DNA of 48,748 bases from Patescibacteria group bacterium. Its GTDB lineage: Bacteria; Patescibacteriota; CPR2; UBA1875; JAMCYV01. A program made the translations under genes and the position numbers. Position 1 is the stretch's first letter. Each line of letters starts with the position of its first letter. Location: contig JAMCYV010000022.1 of assembly GCA_023473595.1 (NCBI GenBank), positions 1 through 48,748 of the forward strand, read 5' to 3'. Positions 6,392-14,814 of this stretch are shown one piece after another. The notes below the pieces were generated by a model that ran no database searches, was not told where the DNA came from, and saw only the letters and a list, made by a program, of their open reading frames with translations.

Positions 6392-7699
6392 ATGCAGAAA
6401 ACTTCGATTAAAATTGTTAAAAAATTAAGAGAAGCCGGATATGAGGCCTACTGGGCCGGAGGTTCGGTCAGGGATATTTTAATGGGTCGAGAACCGAAAG
6501 ATTACGACATTGTAACTTCGGCTAGGCCTCATGAAATTGAAAAACTCTTAAAATATACTATTCCTGTTGGTAAAAAGTTCGGTGTTATCTTAGCAGTAGT
6601 TGGCGAACATCATTTCGAGATTGCAACTTTCCGTTCTGATGCCGCTTATACGGATGGCCGCCGGCCGGATGCTGTCTACTTTAAGACTGCCAAAGAAGAT
6701 GCCTTAAGACGGGATTTTACCATAAATGGAATGTTTTATGATCTTTTAAAAAAAGAAGTCTTAGATTATGTTGGCGGTCAGGAAGATCTTAAAAAGAAGA
6801 TTTTAAGATTTATCGGCAATCCGGATGAAAGGATCAAAGAAGATAATTTAAGAATTCTTAGGGCCATTAGATTCAAAAATGCGCTGGAATTTTATTACGC
6901 TCCCAAAACTTTCCAAGCTATTCGAAAAAATGCCAAGCTCATTATCAATGTCTCGGCAGAGCGAATCAAGGAAGAATTGGATAAAATTTTAAAATTAAAG
7001 GGGAGAGAGACGGCTGTAAGGGAGCTGGAGGCAGCCGGAATTTTAAAGATGATTCTCCCAGAACTTTTAGAGCTAAAAGGGGTGAGACAGCCGGAAAAGT
7101 ACCATAAGGAAGGCGACGTTTACGAACATACTTTAGAATCTATTGCCAACCTTCCCGAAAAAGTTTCCGGAGAATTGGCCTGGGCCATCCTTTTGCACGA
7201 CATCGGCAAAGCGGACACCTTTAAAGTAAAAGATAGGATTCGCTTTGACGGCCATGCCGAGGTTGGGGCAGAGATTGCCGATAAAATCATGCGAAGGCTG
7301 AAATTTTCCAATACCGAAAGGCAGCATATCATCTGGCTGATCCATCACCATATGATTTTGGGGAATATCCCCAAGGCTAAGCCCAACCGGCAGGCATTTT
7401 GGTTCCATCAGCCGCTTTTCCCAGAGCTTCTTGAACTTTTGAAAGCCGATGCATTGGGTTCAAAACCTAAGGATTTGAGCCTTTATAACAAACTTAAAGC
7501 ATTGGAAGAGAAAAAACACAAGATTCTTCCAAAGCCGAAAAGACTTCTTACAGGGAATCAAGTGATGAGGATTTTTAAAATTCCCGAAGGGCCAGAAGTT
7601 GGCCGACTTCTCGATGAAATCCATGAAGCCCAGCTCGATCATAAGATAGAGACCAAAGAAGAAGCGATAGAATTTGCAAAAAAATTATTAAAAAAATGA
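6392..7699 (+). CDS. cca: CCA tRNA nucleotidyltransferase with HD domain
   Basis: This 435-residue enzyme of the class II polynucleotide adenylyltransferase family adds or repairs the 3' CCA of tRNA. The head motif GGSVRD (22-27) is followed by the metal-binding DYD (about 37-39) and the RRDFTINGM motif. A C-terminal HD domain has LLHDIGKAD near residue 268, as in CCA enzymes with phosphohydrolase activity. It begins 9 bases after the M28 gene and overlaps the archease gene by ATGA, which links CCA addition with RtcB-type RNA ligation. The three tRNA genes in this window already encode CCA, so repair of damaged tRNA ends may be its main job. Confidence 0.92.
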   Translation: MQKTSIKIVKKLREAGYEAYWAGGSVRDILMGREPKDYDIVTSARPHEIEKLLKYTIPVGKKFGVILAVVGEHHFEIATFRSDAAYTDGRRPDAVYFKTAKEDALRRDFTINGMFYDLLKKEVLDYVGGQEDLKKKILRFIGNPDERIKEDNLRILRAIRFKNALEFYYAPKTFQAIRKNAKLIINVSAERIKEELDKILKLKGRETAVRELEAAGILKMILPELLELKGVRQPEKYHKEGDVYEHTLESIANLPEKVSGELAWAILLHDIGKADTFKVKDRIRFDGHAEVGAEIADKIMRRLKFSNTERQHIIWLIHHHMILGNIPKAKPNRQAFWFHQPLFPELLELLKADALGSKPKDLSLYNKLKALEEKKHKILPKPKRLLTGNQVMRIFKIPEGPEVGRLLDEIHEAQLDHKIETKEEAIEFAKKLLKK

Positions 7700-8094
7700 A
7701 TCACGAGTTTTTAGACCATCCGTCAGACTTAAAAATAAAAGCGGTTGGAAAAAGTAAAGAAGAGGTTTTTCAGAGCTTAGCCGAAGCCGTAGCTGAATAT
7801 CTTTTACAAGAGAAACCGAGTGCAGAAGAAGAAAAGTCGTTTGATATTGAGCTAAAAGCAAACGATCTTCTTGGCCTTTTGATCCAGTATTTAAACGAAA
7901 TTCTTTTCCTAACCGAGACTGAAGGCGCTATTTTTGCGAAAGTAAGATTTGAAGAATTAGAGGATGATTATCTTAAGGCAAAGGCTTATAGTAGCGGGCA
8001 AAGACCGAAAGAGCAGATAAAATCGGCGACATATGAGTCGGAAATTAAAAGGATAAGTAAAGGTTTTCAAGCAGTGGTATTGTTTGATATTTAA
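7696..8094 (+). CDS. Archease, activator of RtcB RNA ligase
   Basis: This 132-residue protein has the family start FLDHPSDLKIKA and the central segment LLGLLIQYLNEILFL; it ends in LFDI with the conserved Asp. Archease helps RtcB through its guanylylation cycle and is usually encoded beside it. It overlaps the CCA enzyme stop by 4 bases, and rtcB follows after a 227-base spacer filled with repeat elements, so the original cca-archease-rtcB operon seems to have been split by an insertion. Confidence 0.9.
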   Translation: MNHEFLDHPSDLKIKAVGKSKEEVFQSLAEAVAEYLLQEKPSAEEEKSFDIELKANDLLGLLIQYLNEILFLTETEGAIFAKVRFEELEDDYLKAKAYSSGQRPKEQIKSATYESEIKRISKGFQAVVLFDI

Positions 8095-8190
8095 TTCAGT
8101 AGCACAGTAGACAGTAGCCCTCCTTCGCCAAGGCTACGGACGGGCAGGCATGTAGCAAGGTTTCGTTGCTATCCATTCGGCCCTTCCTTG

Positions 8191-8259
8191 TGTCATTCCC
8201 GCGTAGGCGGGAATCCAGAAAGCAAAAGCTGGATCCCCGGGTCAAGCCCGAGGATGACA
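8191..8259. repeat. Palindromic element with TGTCAT/ATGACA ends, between archease and rtcB
   Basis: A 69-base unit begins TGTCATTCCCGC and ends with GAGGATGACA. Internal palindromes are CCCGC/GCGGG and CTGGAT...ATCCAG-like arms. It belongs to the dispersed family also seen at 24705, 25065, 27994, 44090, 45364 and 45532. The stretch 8095-8190 in front of it contains further repetitive, non-coding sequence. Confidence 0.75.
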
Positions 8260-8293
8260 ATTTAGATTATTCTAACCATATCATGGATGACAA

Positions 8294-8328
8294 ATGGCCA
8301 ATGGCAAATAACTAATGACGAATGGCAA
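8294..8328 (+). repeat. Five degenerate heptamers ending in the rtcB start
   Basis: The units are ATGGCCA, ATGGCAA, ATAACTA, ATGACGA and ATGGCAA, head to tail. The last unit contains the ATG of rtcB (8322). A similar 5 x 7 array lies at 24794-24828 inside miaB. Confidence 0.6.
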
Positions 8329-9746
8329 TCGAAAGAAAAGACATTAAGAAAATAAATAGCTATCTCTGGGAAATTCCGGCGACTTTTAGGAAAGATATGA
8401 AAGTGCCAGCCAGGTTTTATGCAAATGAAAAATTTTTGGATAAGGTTCTTGAAGAGAGAGCTCTTGAACAATTGATTAATACAGCGACTTTGCCTGGGGT
8501 TCAGAAATACGTTCTTGCGATGCCAGATATTCATGAAGGCTATGGCTTTCCGATAGGCGGGGTGGCGGCTATGGATCAAAAAACGGGTATGATTTCTCCC
8601 GGAGGGGTCGGTTATGACATAAATTGCGGCGTCCGTCTCCTTAAAACAGGAATATCTTTTAAAGATGTCGAGGGCAAAAAACATGACTTCATGGCGAATC
8701 TTATGCGCTCAATACCGGCAGGATTAGGCCGCGGCGGAGCGGTTAGAGTTTCCTTTGATGAATTGGATAAATATTTAGAAAAAGGGGCTTCTTTTGCAGT
8801 TGAAGAGGGGTTCGGTTTTAAAGATGATTTAGAAAAAATTGAAGAAAATGGTTGTCTAAGACAGGCAAGTCCAGCTAAAGTAAGCGATCGAGCTAAGAAA
8901 AGAGGTATTGGTCAGCTGGGGACTTTGGGGTCGGGAAACCACTTCCTAGAGCTCCAAAAAGCAGAAGAAGTTTTTGACCAAGAAATTGCAGAAAAACTAG
9001 ACATTAAAAAAGATGAAATCTTCATTATGATTCATACCGGTTCTAGAGGACTCGGGCATCAAACAGCCTCTGATTATATCGAAGTTATGAGGCAAGCAAT
9101 GCAAAAGTATAAAATCTCAATCCCTGATCCGGAACTTGCATGTACGCCGTTTAATTCCCCAGAAGGTCAGGATTATTTCGAAGGCATGGCAGCTGCTGCT
9201 AACTTTGCTTGGGCAAACCGGCAAATTATTACAGAACTGGTTCGAAGAGATTTCAGCCGAATATTTAAAATTCCGAAAGAACAAATTTCCTTAATTTACG
9301 ACGTTGCTCATAATATTGCTAAGATAGAAGGAGATTTAGTAGTCCATAGGAAAGGGGCGACGAGAGCTTTCGGTCCCAATAATTCTGCAGTGCCGAAAAT
9401 TTATCGGGAAATCGGCCAACCGGTTATTATTCCCGGAAGCATGGGGACAGCATCTTATTTTCTCCTCGGGACAAAAAAAGCTGAAGAAGAGACATTCGGC
9501 TCTAATGCTCATGGGGCTGGCAGGGTGATGAGCCGCCACAAAGCCAAAAGGAAAATCCAAGGTGGGATTTTAAAAAAAGAGCTTGAGGCCGAGGGGATTA
9601 CCATTATGGCCCATTCGAAGCCTGGTCTGGCCGAAGAAGCTCCTTTTGCTTATAAAAATATTGAAGAAGTAACAGATATTATCGCTGAATCAGGGATCTC
9701 CAAAAAGGTTTTAAAGCTTAGGCCGATAGGGGTTTTAAAGGGCTAG
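8322..9746 (+). CDS. rtcB: RtcB tRNA/RNA-splicing ligase
   Basis: This 474-residue GTP- and Mn2+-dependent ligase joins 2',3'-cyclic-phosphate or 3'-phosphate RNA ends to 5'-OH ends. Visible motifs are GYDINCGVR (metal-binding Asp and Cys), GSGNHFLE, HTGSRGLGHQ, YDVAHN, RKGATRA and the guanylylated-His motif AHGAGR. Length is typical. The ATG at 8322 fits the family N-terminus (YLWEIP near residue 15), though it has no Shine-Dalgarno site and lies in the last unit of a heptamer array. Archease is upstream and ThpR (11166) downstream. RNA repair or tRNA processing is the likely role. Confidence 0.95.
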   Translation: MAIERKDIKKINSYLWEIPATFRKDMKVPARFYANEKFLDKVLEERALEQLINTATLPGVQKYVLAMPDIHEGYGFPIGGVAAMDQKTGMISPGGVGYDINCGVRLLKTGISFKDVEGKKHDFMANLMRSIPAGLGRGGAVRVSFDELDKYLEKGASFAVEEGFGFKDDLEKIEENGCLRQASPAKVSDRAKKRGIGQLGTLGSGNHFLELQKAEEVFDQEIAEKLDIKKDEIFIMIHTGSRGLGHQTASDYIEVMRQAMQKYKISIPDPELACTPFNSPEGQDYFEGMAAAANFAWANRQIITELVRRDFSRIFKIPKEQISLIYDVAHNIAKIEGDLVVHRKGATRAFGPNNSAVPKIYREIGQPVIIPGSMGTASYFLLGTKKAEEETFGSNAHGAGRVMSRHKAKRKIQGGILKKELEAEGITIMAHSKPGLAEEAPFAYKNIEEVTDIIAESGISKKVLKLRPIGVLKG

Positions 9747-9755
9747 CTTTTGGCT

Positions 9756-9761
9756 TAGAAT
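9756..9761 (+). promoter_or_regulatory. -10 box for leaderless Nudix hydrolase mRNA
   Basis: TAGAAT ends exactly 6 bases before the ATG at 9768, and there is no Shine-Dalgarno site. Confidence 0.6.
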
Positions 9762-9767
9762 AAACAT

Positions 9768-10235
9768 ATGAAACTAGGTACTAATGTTTATGTCAGAAAA
9801 GACGGCAAGACTTTGATGCTTTTTAGAAATAAAAAGCAAAATGATTTTCATCAAGGGAAATGGGTCCCAATAGGGGGTAAATTGGAAAACCATGAAAGCC
9901 CAGAGGAATGTGCCATTCGTGAGCTTAAAGAAGAAACCGGCTTAATTGCAAAAAATGTTAAATTTAAAGGAATTTTAACTTTTCCGGCTGATATAGAAAG
10001 TATTGATGGCGGTGAATGGATGCTTTTTGTTTTTGTTATAAACGATTTTTCTGGTAGGCTGATTAACACTTATGAGGGGGAACTCAAATGGATCGAAGAA
10101 TCGAAGCTTAAAGAGATTAATATGTGGCCTGGCGATCAGTTGAGTCTCAATTGGCTAGAGCAGCCAAAGTTTTTCTCTGCTAAGTTTATATATAGAAATG
10201 GTGAGTTCAAAGAACACACCGTTAATTTTTATTAG
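9768..10235 (+). CDS. Nudix hydrolase, MutT-like
   Basis: This 155-residue protein has a complete Nudix box: G37, E43, then RELKEETGL at 51-59. The arrangement resembles 8-oxo-dGTP diphosphatases of the MutT/MTH1 type, with WVPIGGKLE leading into the box. It probably hydrolyses a nucleoside diphosphate linked to another group. The substrate is unknown. The EamA transporter starts 4 bases after its stop. Confidence 0.8.
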   Translation: MKLGTNVYVRKDGKTLMLFRNKKQNDFHQGKWVPIGGKLENHESPEECAIRELKEETGLIAKNVKFKGILTFPADIESIDGGEWMLFVFVINDFSGRLINTYEGELKWIEESKLKEINMWPGDQLSLNWLEQPKFFSAKFIYRNGEFKEHTVNFY

Positions 10236-10238
10236 CCT

Positions 10239-11111
10239 ATGACTTGGTATTTATTAGCTTTGCTTTCGGCAGTTTTTATCGCTCTAACCGAATTTACAGA
10301 GAAAAAAGCGCTAACCAAAGAGCATGCTTCCGCTTTTCTCACAGTTTCTTCGTTTATCATCCTTATTTTTTCTTTGCCGCTTTTACTAACTGGCAAGATC
10401 CAAATAGTCACAGGTCCAATGCTTGGCCTGATATTTTTTAAATCGGTTCTAGCTGTTCTCGCCATCACTTTTACCACTATGGCCTTAAGACATATGGAAG
10501 TCTCGGAATTTTCGCCGCTTCTTAACTTAAGCCCTCTTTTTCTTCTTGTTATCTCTGTCTTTTTTCTTGGCGAAAAAGTCTCTAATTTTCAATCCCTAGG
10601 CATCGTCCTAATTGTTCTAGGAACTTATATTCTAGAATTCAAGCAAACTTTAAAATCACCCTTTGAAAGGATAAAAAGCGATAAATATATTCATTTGCTT
10701 CTTCTGGGGGCTGTTTTTTTAAGCCTTACTGCGGCTTTGGACAGGGTTATTCTTTTGAAATCTATAAATGTTGAGACATTTTATCTTTATCAAAGAGTTT
10801 TTATAACAGCACTCTTCGTTATTATCACTTTTTATTTCTATGAAGGGATGAAAGACATCAAAGAAGTTACCAAGCGTTCCTTTATGATTGTTCTCATCCC
10901 TAGCGTTTTATATGCGGTCGGAGATTATATTTATTTTATGGCAGTGGCAATGCCGGCTGCTCTTATCGCTCTTATTATTCCTATCAAGCGTACTTCAAAC
11001 CTAATTACGACGATGATGGGAGGGGAATTATTAAAAGAAGAAAGGGTTTTACAAAAAAGCTTGGCTTGTATCATTATGCTTTTAGGAGTTGTACTTATCA
11101 TTTTAAAATAA
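10239..11111 (+). CDS. EamA/DMT-superfamily transporter
   Basis: This 290-residue protein has about ten hydrophobic helices arranged as two EamA repeats; the first repeat ends near FFLGEKVSNFQSLGIVLIVLG (residues about 110-130) and the second in a matching GGELLKEERVLQKSL segment near residue 262. These E-K glycine-rich turns are typical of drug/metabolite transporters. The gene starts 4 bases after the Nudix stop with no ribosome binding site, so it is likely translated by coupling. Substrate unknown. Confidence 0.8.
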   Translation: MTWYLLALLSAVFIALTEFTEKKALTKEHASAFLTVSSFIILIFSLPLLLTGKIQIVTGPMLGLIFFKSVLAVLAITFTTMALRHMEVSEFSPLLNLSPLFLLVISVFFLGEKVSNFQSLGIVLIVLGTYILEFKQTLKSPFERIKSDKYIHLLLLGAVFLSLTAALDRVILLKSINVETFYLYQRVFITALFVIITFYFYEGMKDIKEVTKRSFMIVLIPSVLYAVGDYIYFMAVAMPAALIALIIPIKRTSNLITTMMGGELLKEERVLQKSLACIIMLLGVVLIILK

Positions 11112-11153
11112 ATTACTGAAGAATTTGCTAAATCATTTTTTATTTCAAAAGTT

Positions 11154-11159
11154 TAAAAT
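11154..11159 (+). promoter_or_regulatory. -10 box for leaderless thpR mRNA
   Basis: TAAAAT ends exactly 6 bases before the ATG at 11166. Confidence 0.6.
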
Positions 11160-11165
11160 CTAACC

Positions 11166-11735
11166 ATGCGACAGCCAATGAGACTTTTTATCGGGGTCAG
11201 TCTTCCGAATCATGTGACTGATGTTATCGACAGCTTCAAAGAAGCATATGTTCAGTATGATTTGGACAAACTTGAGGCTAGATGGGTCCCTAAAAACAAT
11301 TTCCATATTACTTTGCTTTTTCTAGGAGAAGCTGATTCTTATAAACTAGATCAGGTTCTAGAAGTGGTGGAAAAAGTCGCTAAAAATTTAAATTCGTTTC
11401 AAGCGAAAACAGGCGGCTTAACTATTCTTTCTAATTTTAAATATCCCAAAGTTCTGGCTCTAGAAATCAAAGAGAATAAAAATCTTTCGGCTTTGCAAAA
11501 GGCGCTTTTAGATGAATTTAATAAAAAAGATTACGTTTTTGAGAATAAAAAGTTTGTTCCCCATATCACTTTGGGCCGATTTAAAAGAAGAGTCAGAGAT
11601 TTAAAAAGTACCTTAAAAGAACTAAGAGAACCGCCAGAGCAAGAATTTGAAATTTCAAGTTTTGAGGTCCTAGAAACGAGCTACAGCAACGGTGAGATTA
11701 AATATTTGCTTCATAAAAGGATAAAATTTGGGTAA
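11166..11735 (+). CDS. thpR: RNA 2',3'-cyclic phosphodiesterase (LigT/ThpR family)
   Basis: This 189-residue 2H phosphoesterase has both catalytic His motifs: HITL with H47 and HITLGR with H133. The N-terminal RLFIGVSLP also fits. Family members open 2',3'-cyclic phosphates to 2'-phosphates at RNA ends and show weak 2'-5' RNA ligase activity. RtcB uses the same cyclic phosphate ends, so this gene and rtcB, 1.4 kb apart, would act on the same RNA break in opposite ways. It is transcribed from its own leaderless promoter. Confidence 0.9.
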   Translation: MRQPMRLFIGVSLPNHVTDVIDSFKEAYVQYDLDKLEARWVPKNNFHITLLFLGEADSYKLDQVLEVVEKVAKNLNSFQAKTGGLTILSNFKYPKVLALEIKENKNLSALQKALLDEFNKKDYVFENKKFVPHITLGRFKRRVRDLKSTLKELREPPEQEFEISSFEVLETSYSNGEIKYLLHKRIKFG

Positions 11736-11739
11736 GCCC

Positions 11740-11769
11740 TTGATTTTCTAAAAACAAAAGCTTTATAAT
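11740..11769 (+). promoter_or_regulatory. Promoter of the solute-binding protein/histidine kinase operon
   Basis: TTGATT (11740-11745), an 18-base spacer and a perfect TATAAT (11764-11769). The AAGGAGGG site just before the ATG at 11797 gives a conventional leader of about 20 bases. Confidence 0.7.
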
Positions 11770-11796
11770 AAGTTTTAGATAAATAAAGGAGGGAAA

Positions 11797-13428
11797 ATGA
11801 ACTTTAATAAGAGATTAATTATTTTACTTTCAATACTCTTGGTTCTTGTTTTTGGTACTTTAGGCGGCATTTATTTTTATTGGACTAGATACTCGAGGCC
11901 TATTGCTAGAAATGTTTTAACCGAGAAAGAACACTTGAGAGTTGCTGCTCTTATGGAACCAATTGGTATTTATCCAGAACCTTTCGGTGATGTAAGCGAA
12001 ATTATTTCCCATGCGGTAAATTCTCAAGTTTTTGAGCCTTTGGTAACTTTAGACAACGATTTTAAGCTTAAGCCAGTGCTAGCAGAAAGTTGGGATAATC
12101 CCGATAATCTAACATGGCGCATCTATCTAAAAAAGAATGTTAAGTTTCATAACGGCGATTCATTTACTGCTGAAGATGTAAAAGCAACTTTAGAAGCATC
12201 AAAAAAAGATAAATGGGTTCAGGCCCAAGACCTTGATCAAGTATCTGAGATTAAGGTAGTAAATCCTTATACTATTGAGCTAAAGACTAAAAGTCCTTAT
12301 CCGATTTTGATGAACAAATTGAGCTTTTTCTTTATCTTGCCCAAAAGTGTAATAGCGGAAGGCAAAGTGACCGAGAAACATATCGGCACAGGAGCTTTCA
12401 AATTTGTAAAGTATGAACAAGGCAAAGAACTTGTCTTTGAAAGAAATGACAACTGGTGGAGCGAAAAACCTAAAGTCAAAAAAGTTACCTATAAATACCT
12501 TTCAGATCCTGAAGAAGCGGCTAAAATGATAAAGGATGGGGAAGCAGACGCAATGGAATCTGTAAACCCAGCTTTAGCTAAAGAAGCAAATAAAGATAGT
12601 AAGCTCAAAAATAGCATTAAATTTCTTGATTACGGCGTAAAGTACATAGGCTTAAGTGTTTATCAGGAGAAATCCCCTTATATCGAAACCGAGAAAAATC
12701 CTTTTAAGGATAAAAGGGTCAGAGAAGCAATCGCTCTAGGAATTAACTTGGATGAAATGATGCAGGAAGCAATCCTAGGCGATGGAGAGACTGCATCCCA
12801 AATGGTTCCTAAGGACATTTTTGGTTATAATCCGAGTATTCAGCAAACAGCTTATAACCCTGAAAGAGCTAAATCACTTCTTAAAGAAGCTGGGTATCCA
12901 AACGGATTTACGGTAACTATGGATATTCCAGTGCCAAGAGAAGCAGACGGGCAAGCTTTGGTAAAACAACTAAAAAATATAGGGATTACCTTAAAGCTAG
13001 CCTTAATGGATGACCCAGCAACTGGAATGAAAAAGTTAAGCCAGAAAGATACCGGTATGTACTTTATGGGCTTTGGTTGTGATAGCGGAGATGGTTCTGA
13101 ACTTTTTGAACAGCTTGCTTATTCTAAGAGCGACTATAATTATACAGGCTATAACAATAGCGAGGTAGATAGACTAACTGATCTAGCAAAAACAACAGTT
13201 GACCAATCGAAACGAAGAGAATACCTGCAAGAAGCAATGACAGCACTTAAGGAAGATTATGTCTATATTCCGCTCTATGCAAACAAATTCACCTATTTTG
13301 CTTCTCTAAAGATCAACTTGGTTTATGATAAGTCGGGTGAAGTTAAAGCAACTTTAGTGTCAGGAGTTGAGACCGTTTACGAAAAACAAAGCTACAAGCA
13401 GTTCATAGTAAGCCTTTTCTCAAGTTAA
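11797..13428 (+). CDS. ABC-type peptide/solute-binding protein, family 5
   Basis: This 543-residue protein has a membrane anchor at residues 6-29 without a lipobox Cys. The extracytoplasmic domain follows the SBP_bac_5 pattern: VFEPLVTLDNDFKLKPVLAE near residue 80, then WRIYLKKNVKFHNGDSFTAED with the conserved FHxG, and later VREAIALGINLDEM. Family members bind oligopeptides, nickel or related ligands and feed ABC permeases. No permease or ATPase gene is present here; instead a histidine kinase starts 4 bases after the stop. That makes a ligand-sensing role as likely as transport. Confidence 0.85.
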   Translation: MNFNKRLIILLSILLVLVFGTLGGIYFYWTRYSRPIARNVLTEKEHLRVAALMEPIGIYPEPFGDVSEIISHAVNSQVFEPLVTLDNDFKLKPVLAESWDNPDNLTWRIYLKKNVKFHNGDSFTAEDVKATLEASKKDKWVQAQDLDQVSEIKVVNPYTIELKTKSPYPILMNKLSFFFILPKSVIAEGKVTEKHIGTGAFKFVKYEQGKELVFERNDNWWSEKPKVKKVTYKYLSDPEEAAKMIKDGEADAMESVNPALAKEANKDSKLKNSIKFLDYGVKYIGLSVYQEKSPYIETEKNPFKDKRVREAIALGINLDEMMQEAILGDGETASQMVPKDIFGYNPSIQQTAYNPERAKSLLKEAGYPNGFTVTMDIPVPREADGQALVKQLKNIGITLKLALMDDPATGMKKLSQKDTGMYFMGFGCDSGDGSELFEQLAYSKSDYNYTGYNNSEVDRLTDLAKTTVDQSKRREYLQEAMTALKEDYVYIPLYANKFTYFASLKINLVYDKSGEVKATLVSGVETVYEKQSYKQFIVSLFSS

Positions 13429-13431
13429 AAA

Positions 13432-14781
13432 ATGGAAAATTCGGGGGTATTTTCAAGGATTAGAAACTTAACCAAAAATTCTCTTGTTTATGCAATAGCG
13501 TTAGTCTTTCTAATCTCTGGCTTTATAGGCTGGTTTGTTGTAAACTCGAGCTCCGATAGGGCTATTGCGAGAACAAATGAGGAAATAAAAGCATATACCG
13601 ACCTTTCAACCAAAACTATCGTAGATGCATATACTCTTTATTATTCTTCTGGCTTTTATAAATTTAAGGAAATCATTAATGAGACACTTAAGATTTCGCC
13701 TAACATCTCTAAATTTCAACTTGTAAATCCGGAAGGAAAAGTTCTCTTTGATTCCTCTAATGTGGGTAACACCACCGAAGTCAGTCTAGATGAGACCTTA
13801 GCAGACAGTACGAGAAAAATTAGTACTACCTATGTCTATGATAAAAAAGACTCATCCAGGATAACCCAGGTTATCTCCCCTTATTTAGAGGATTGGAGCC
13901 GTCACCCATACTCTGTAGTCTATTATGTAAACTACGAAAAGGTAGACAGCGATATCTATAGCTTTAAGCTTCAGATTATCCTTTTTGTATTCTTACTCTC
14001 TCTTTCTACTGCCTTAACCCTAATTTCGACTATTACTGCCAAGGATCTAGCTCTTAAAAAAGAGGAGAAACAAGAGTTAGAGGAGCTAAACAAAAGGAAA
14101 GACCAATTCTTGATGATTGCCGCACATAACCTGAGGACACCTCTAACCAGCATTAAGGGATTTTTATCCCTTATCACGGAAAAGAACAAAAAATTTGTTC
14201 AAGAAGAGAAAGAGTATTTCGAGCCGATCGTCGAAGGAACCGACCGTTTATTTTACTTAACAGAAACAATTATTGAAGTAAATTCGATTCTCGCTGAAAA
14301 AGTCACTTTTAATTTTAAGGCAGCCGAAATAGTAGATATTATAGAAAAAGAAGTTAGAAGTTGTCTTAATCTCGCTACCGAAAAAGGGATTATTATAAAG
14401 TTTGAGAAACCAAAGAAAAAACTGCCTTTAGTAAGTGTTGATATTGGAAAGATCAAAGAAGTTTTCCAAAACTTGATTAGCAATGCTATTAAATTTAATA
14501 AACCAAACGGCTGGGTAAAGATTAATATCCAAAGAAATGAAAATGATATAACTATTACAGTCTCTGATAACGGAATCGGTTTTAAAAAGGAAGAACAGGA
14601 ACACATCTTTGAAATGTTCCATCGTGGCACTGATATTTTGACCTACAATTACGAAGGAGTTGGTCTAGGCTTATTTTTGTCTAAGCTTATAATAGATAAG
14701 CATAAAGGAAATATCCTAGTAGAAAGCAAGGAAGGTAAAGGATCAAAGTTCTCTATTGTTTTGCCAATAATGTCCAGTTAA
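13432..14781 (+). CDS. Membrane sensor histidine kinase
   Basis: This 449-residue protein has a first membrane helix at about residues 15-38, an extracytoplasmic sensor region to about 177 and a second helix at about 178-202. A short linker without an obvious HAMP domain leads to the HisKA box AAHNLRTPLT with H232. The ATPase domain has the N box (NLISNAIKFN), DNGIGF and GVGLGLFLSK. The usual Glu after the phospho-acceptor His is Asn here. It directly follows the solute-binding protein gene and no response regulator is encoded nearby. I infer that the binding protein presents ligand to this kinase. Confidence 0.85.
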   Translation: MENSGVFSRIRNLTKNSLVYAIALVFLISGFIGWFVVNSSSDRAIARTNEEIKAYTDLSTKTIVDAYTLYYSSGFYKFKEIINETLKISPNISKFQLVNPEGKVLFDSSNVGNTTEVSLDETLADSTRKISTTYVYDKKDSSRITQVISPYLEDWSRHPYSVVYYVNYEKVDSDIYSFKLQIILFVFLLSLSTALTLISTITAKDLALKKEEKQELEELNKRKDQFLMIAAHNLRTPLTSIKGFLSLITEKNKKFVQEEKEYFEPIVEGTDRLFYLTETIIEVNSILAEKVTFNFKAAEIVDIIEKEVRSCLNLATEKGIIIKFEKPKKKLPLVSVDIGKIKEVFQNLISNAIKFNKPNGWVKINIQRNENDITITVSDNGIGFKKEEQEHIFEMFHRGTDILTYNYEGVGLGLFLSKLIIDKHKGNILVESKEGKGSKFSIVLPIMSS

Positions 14782-14814
14782 AATAAACTTAAATAATTTA
14801 TTAGGAATGAGTTT

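Noticed and set aside
8262-8684. 140-residue minus-strand frame over the start of rtcB
   Set aside because: It lies opposite the conserved RtcB coding frame, has no ribosome site and looks like a shadow frame.
14253-14630. 125-residue minus-strand frame inside the histidine kinase gene
   Set aside because: It is antisense to the kinase ATPase domain and is explained by its codon pattern.
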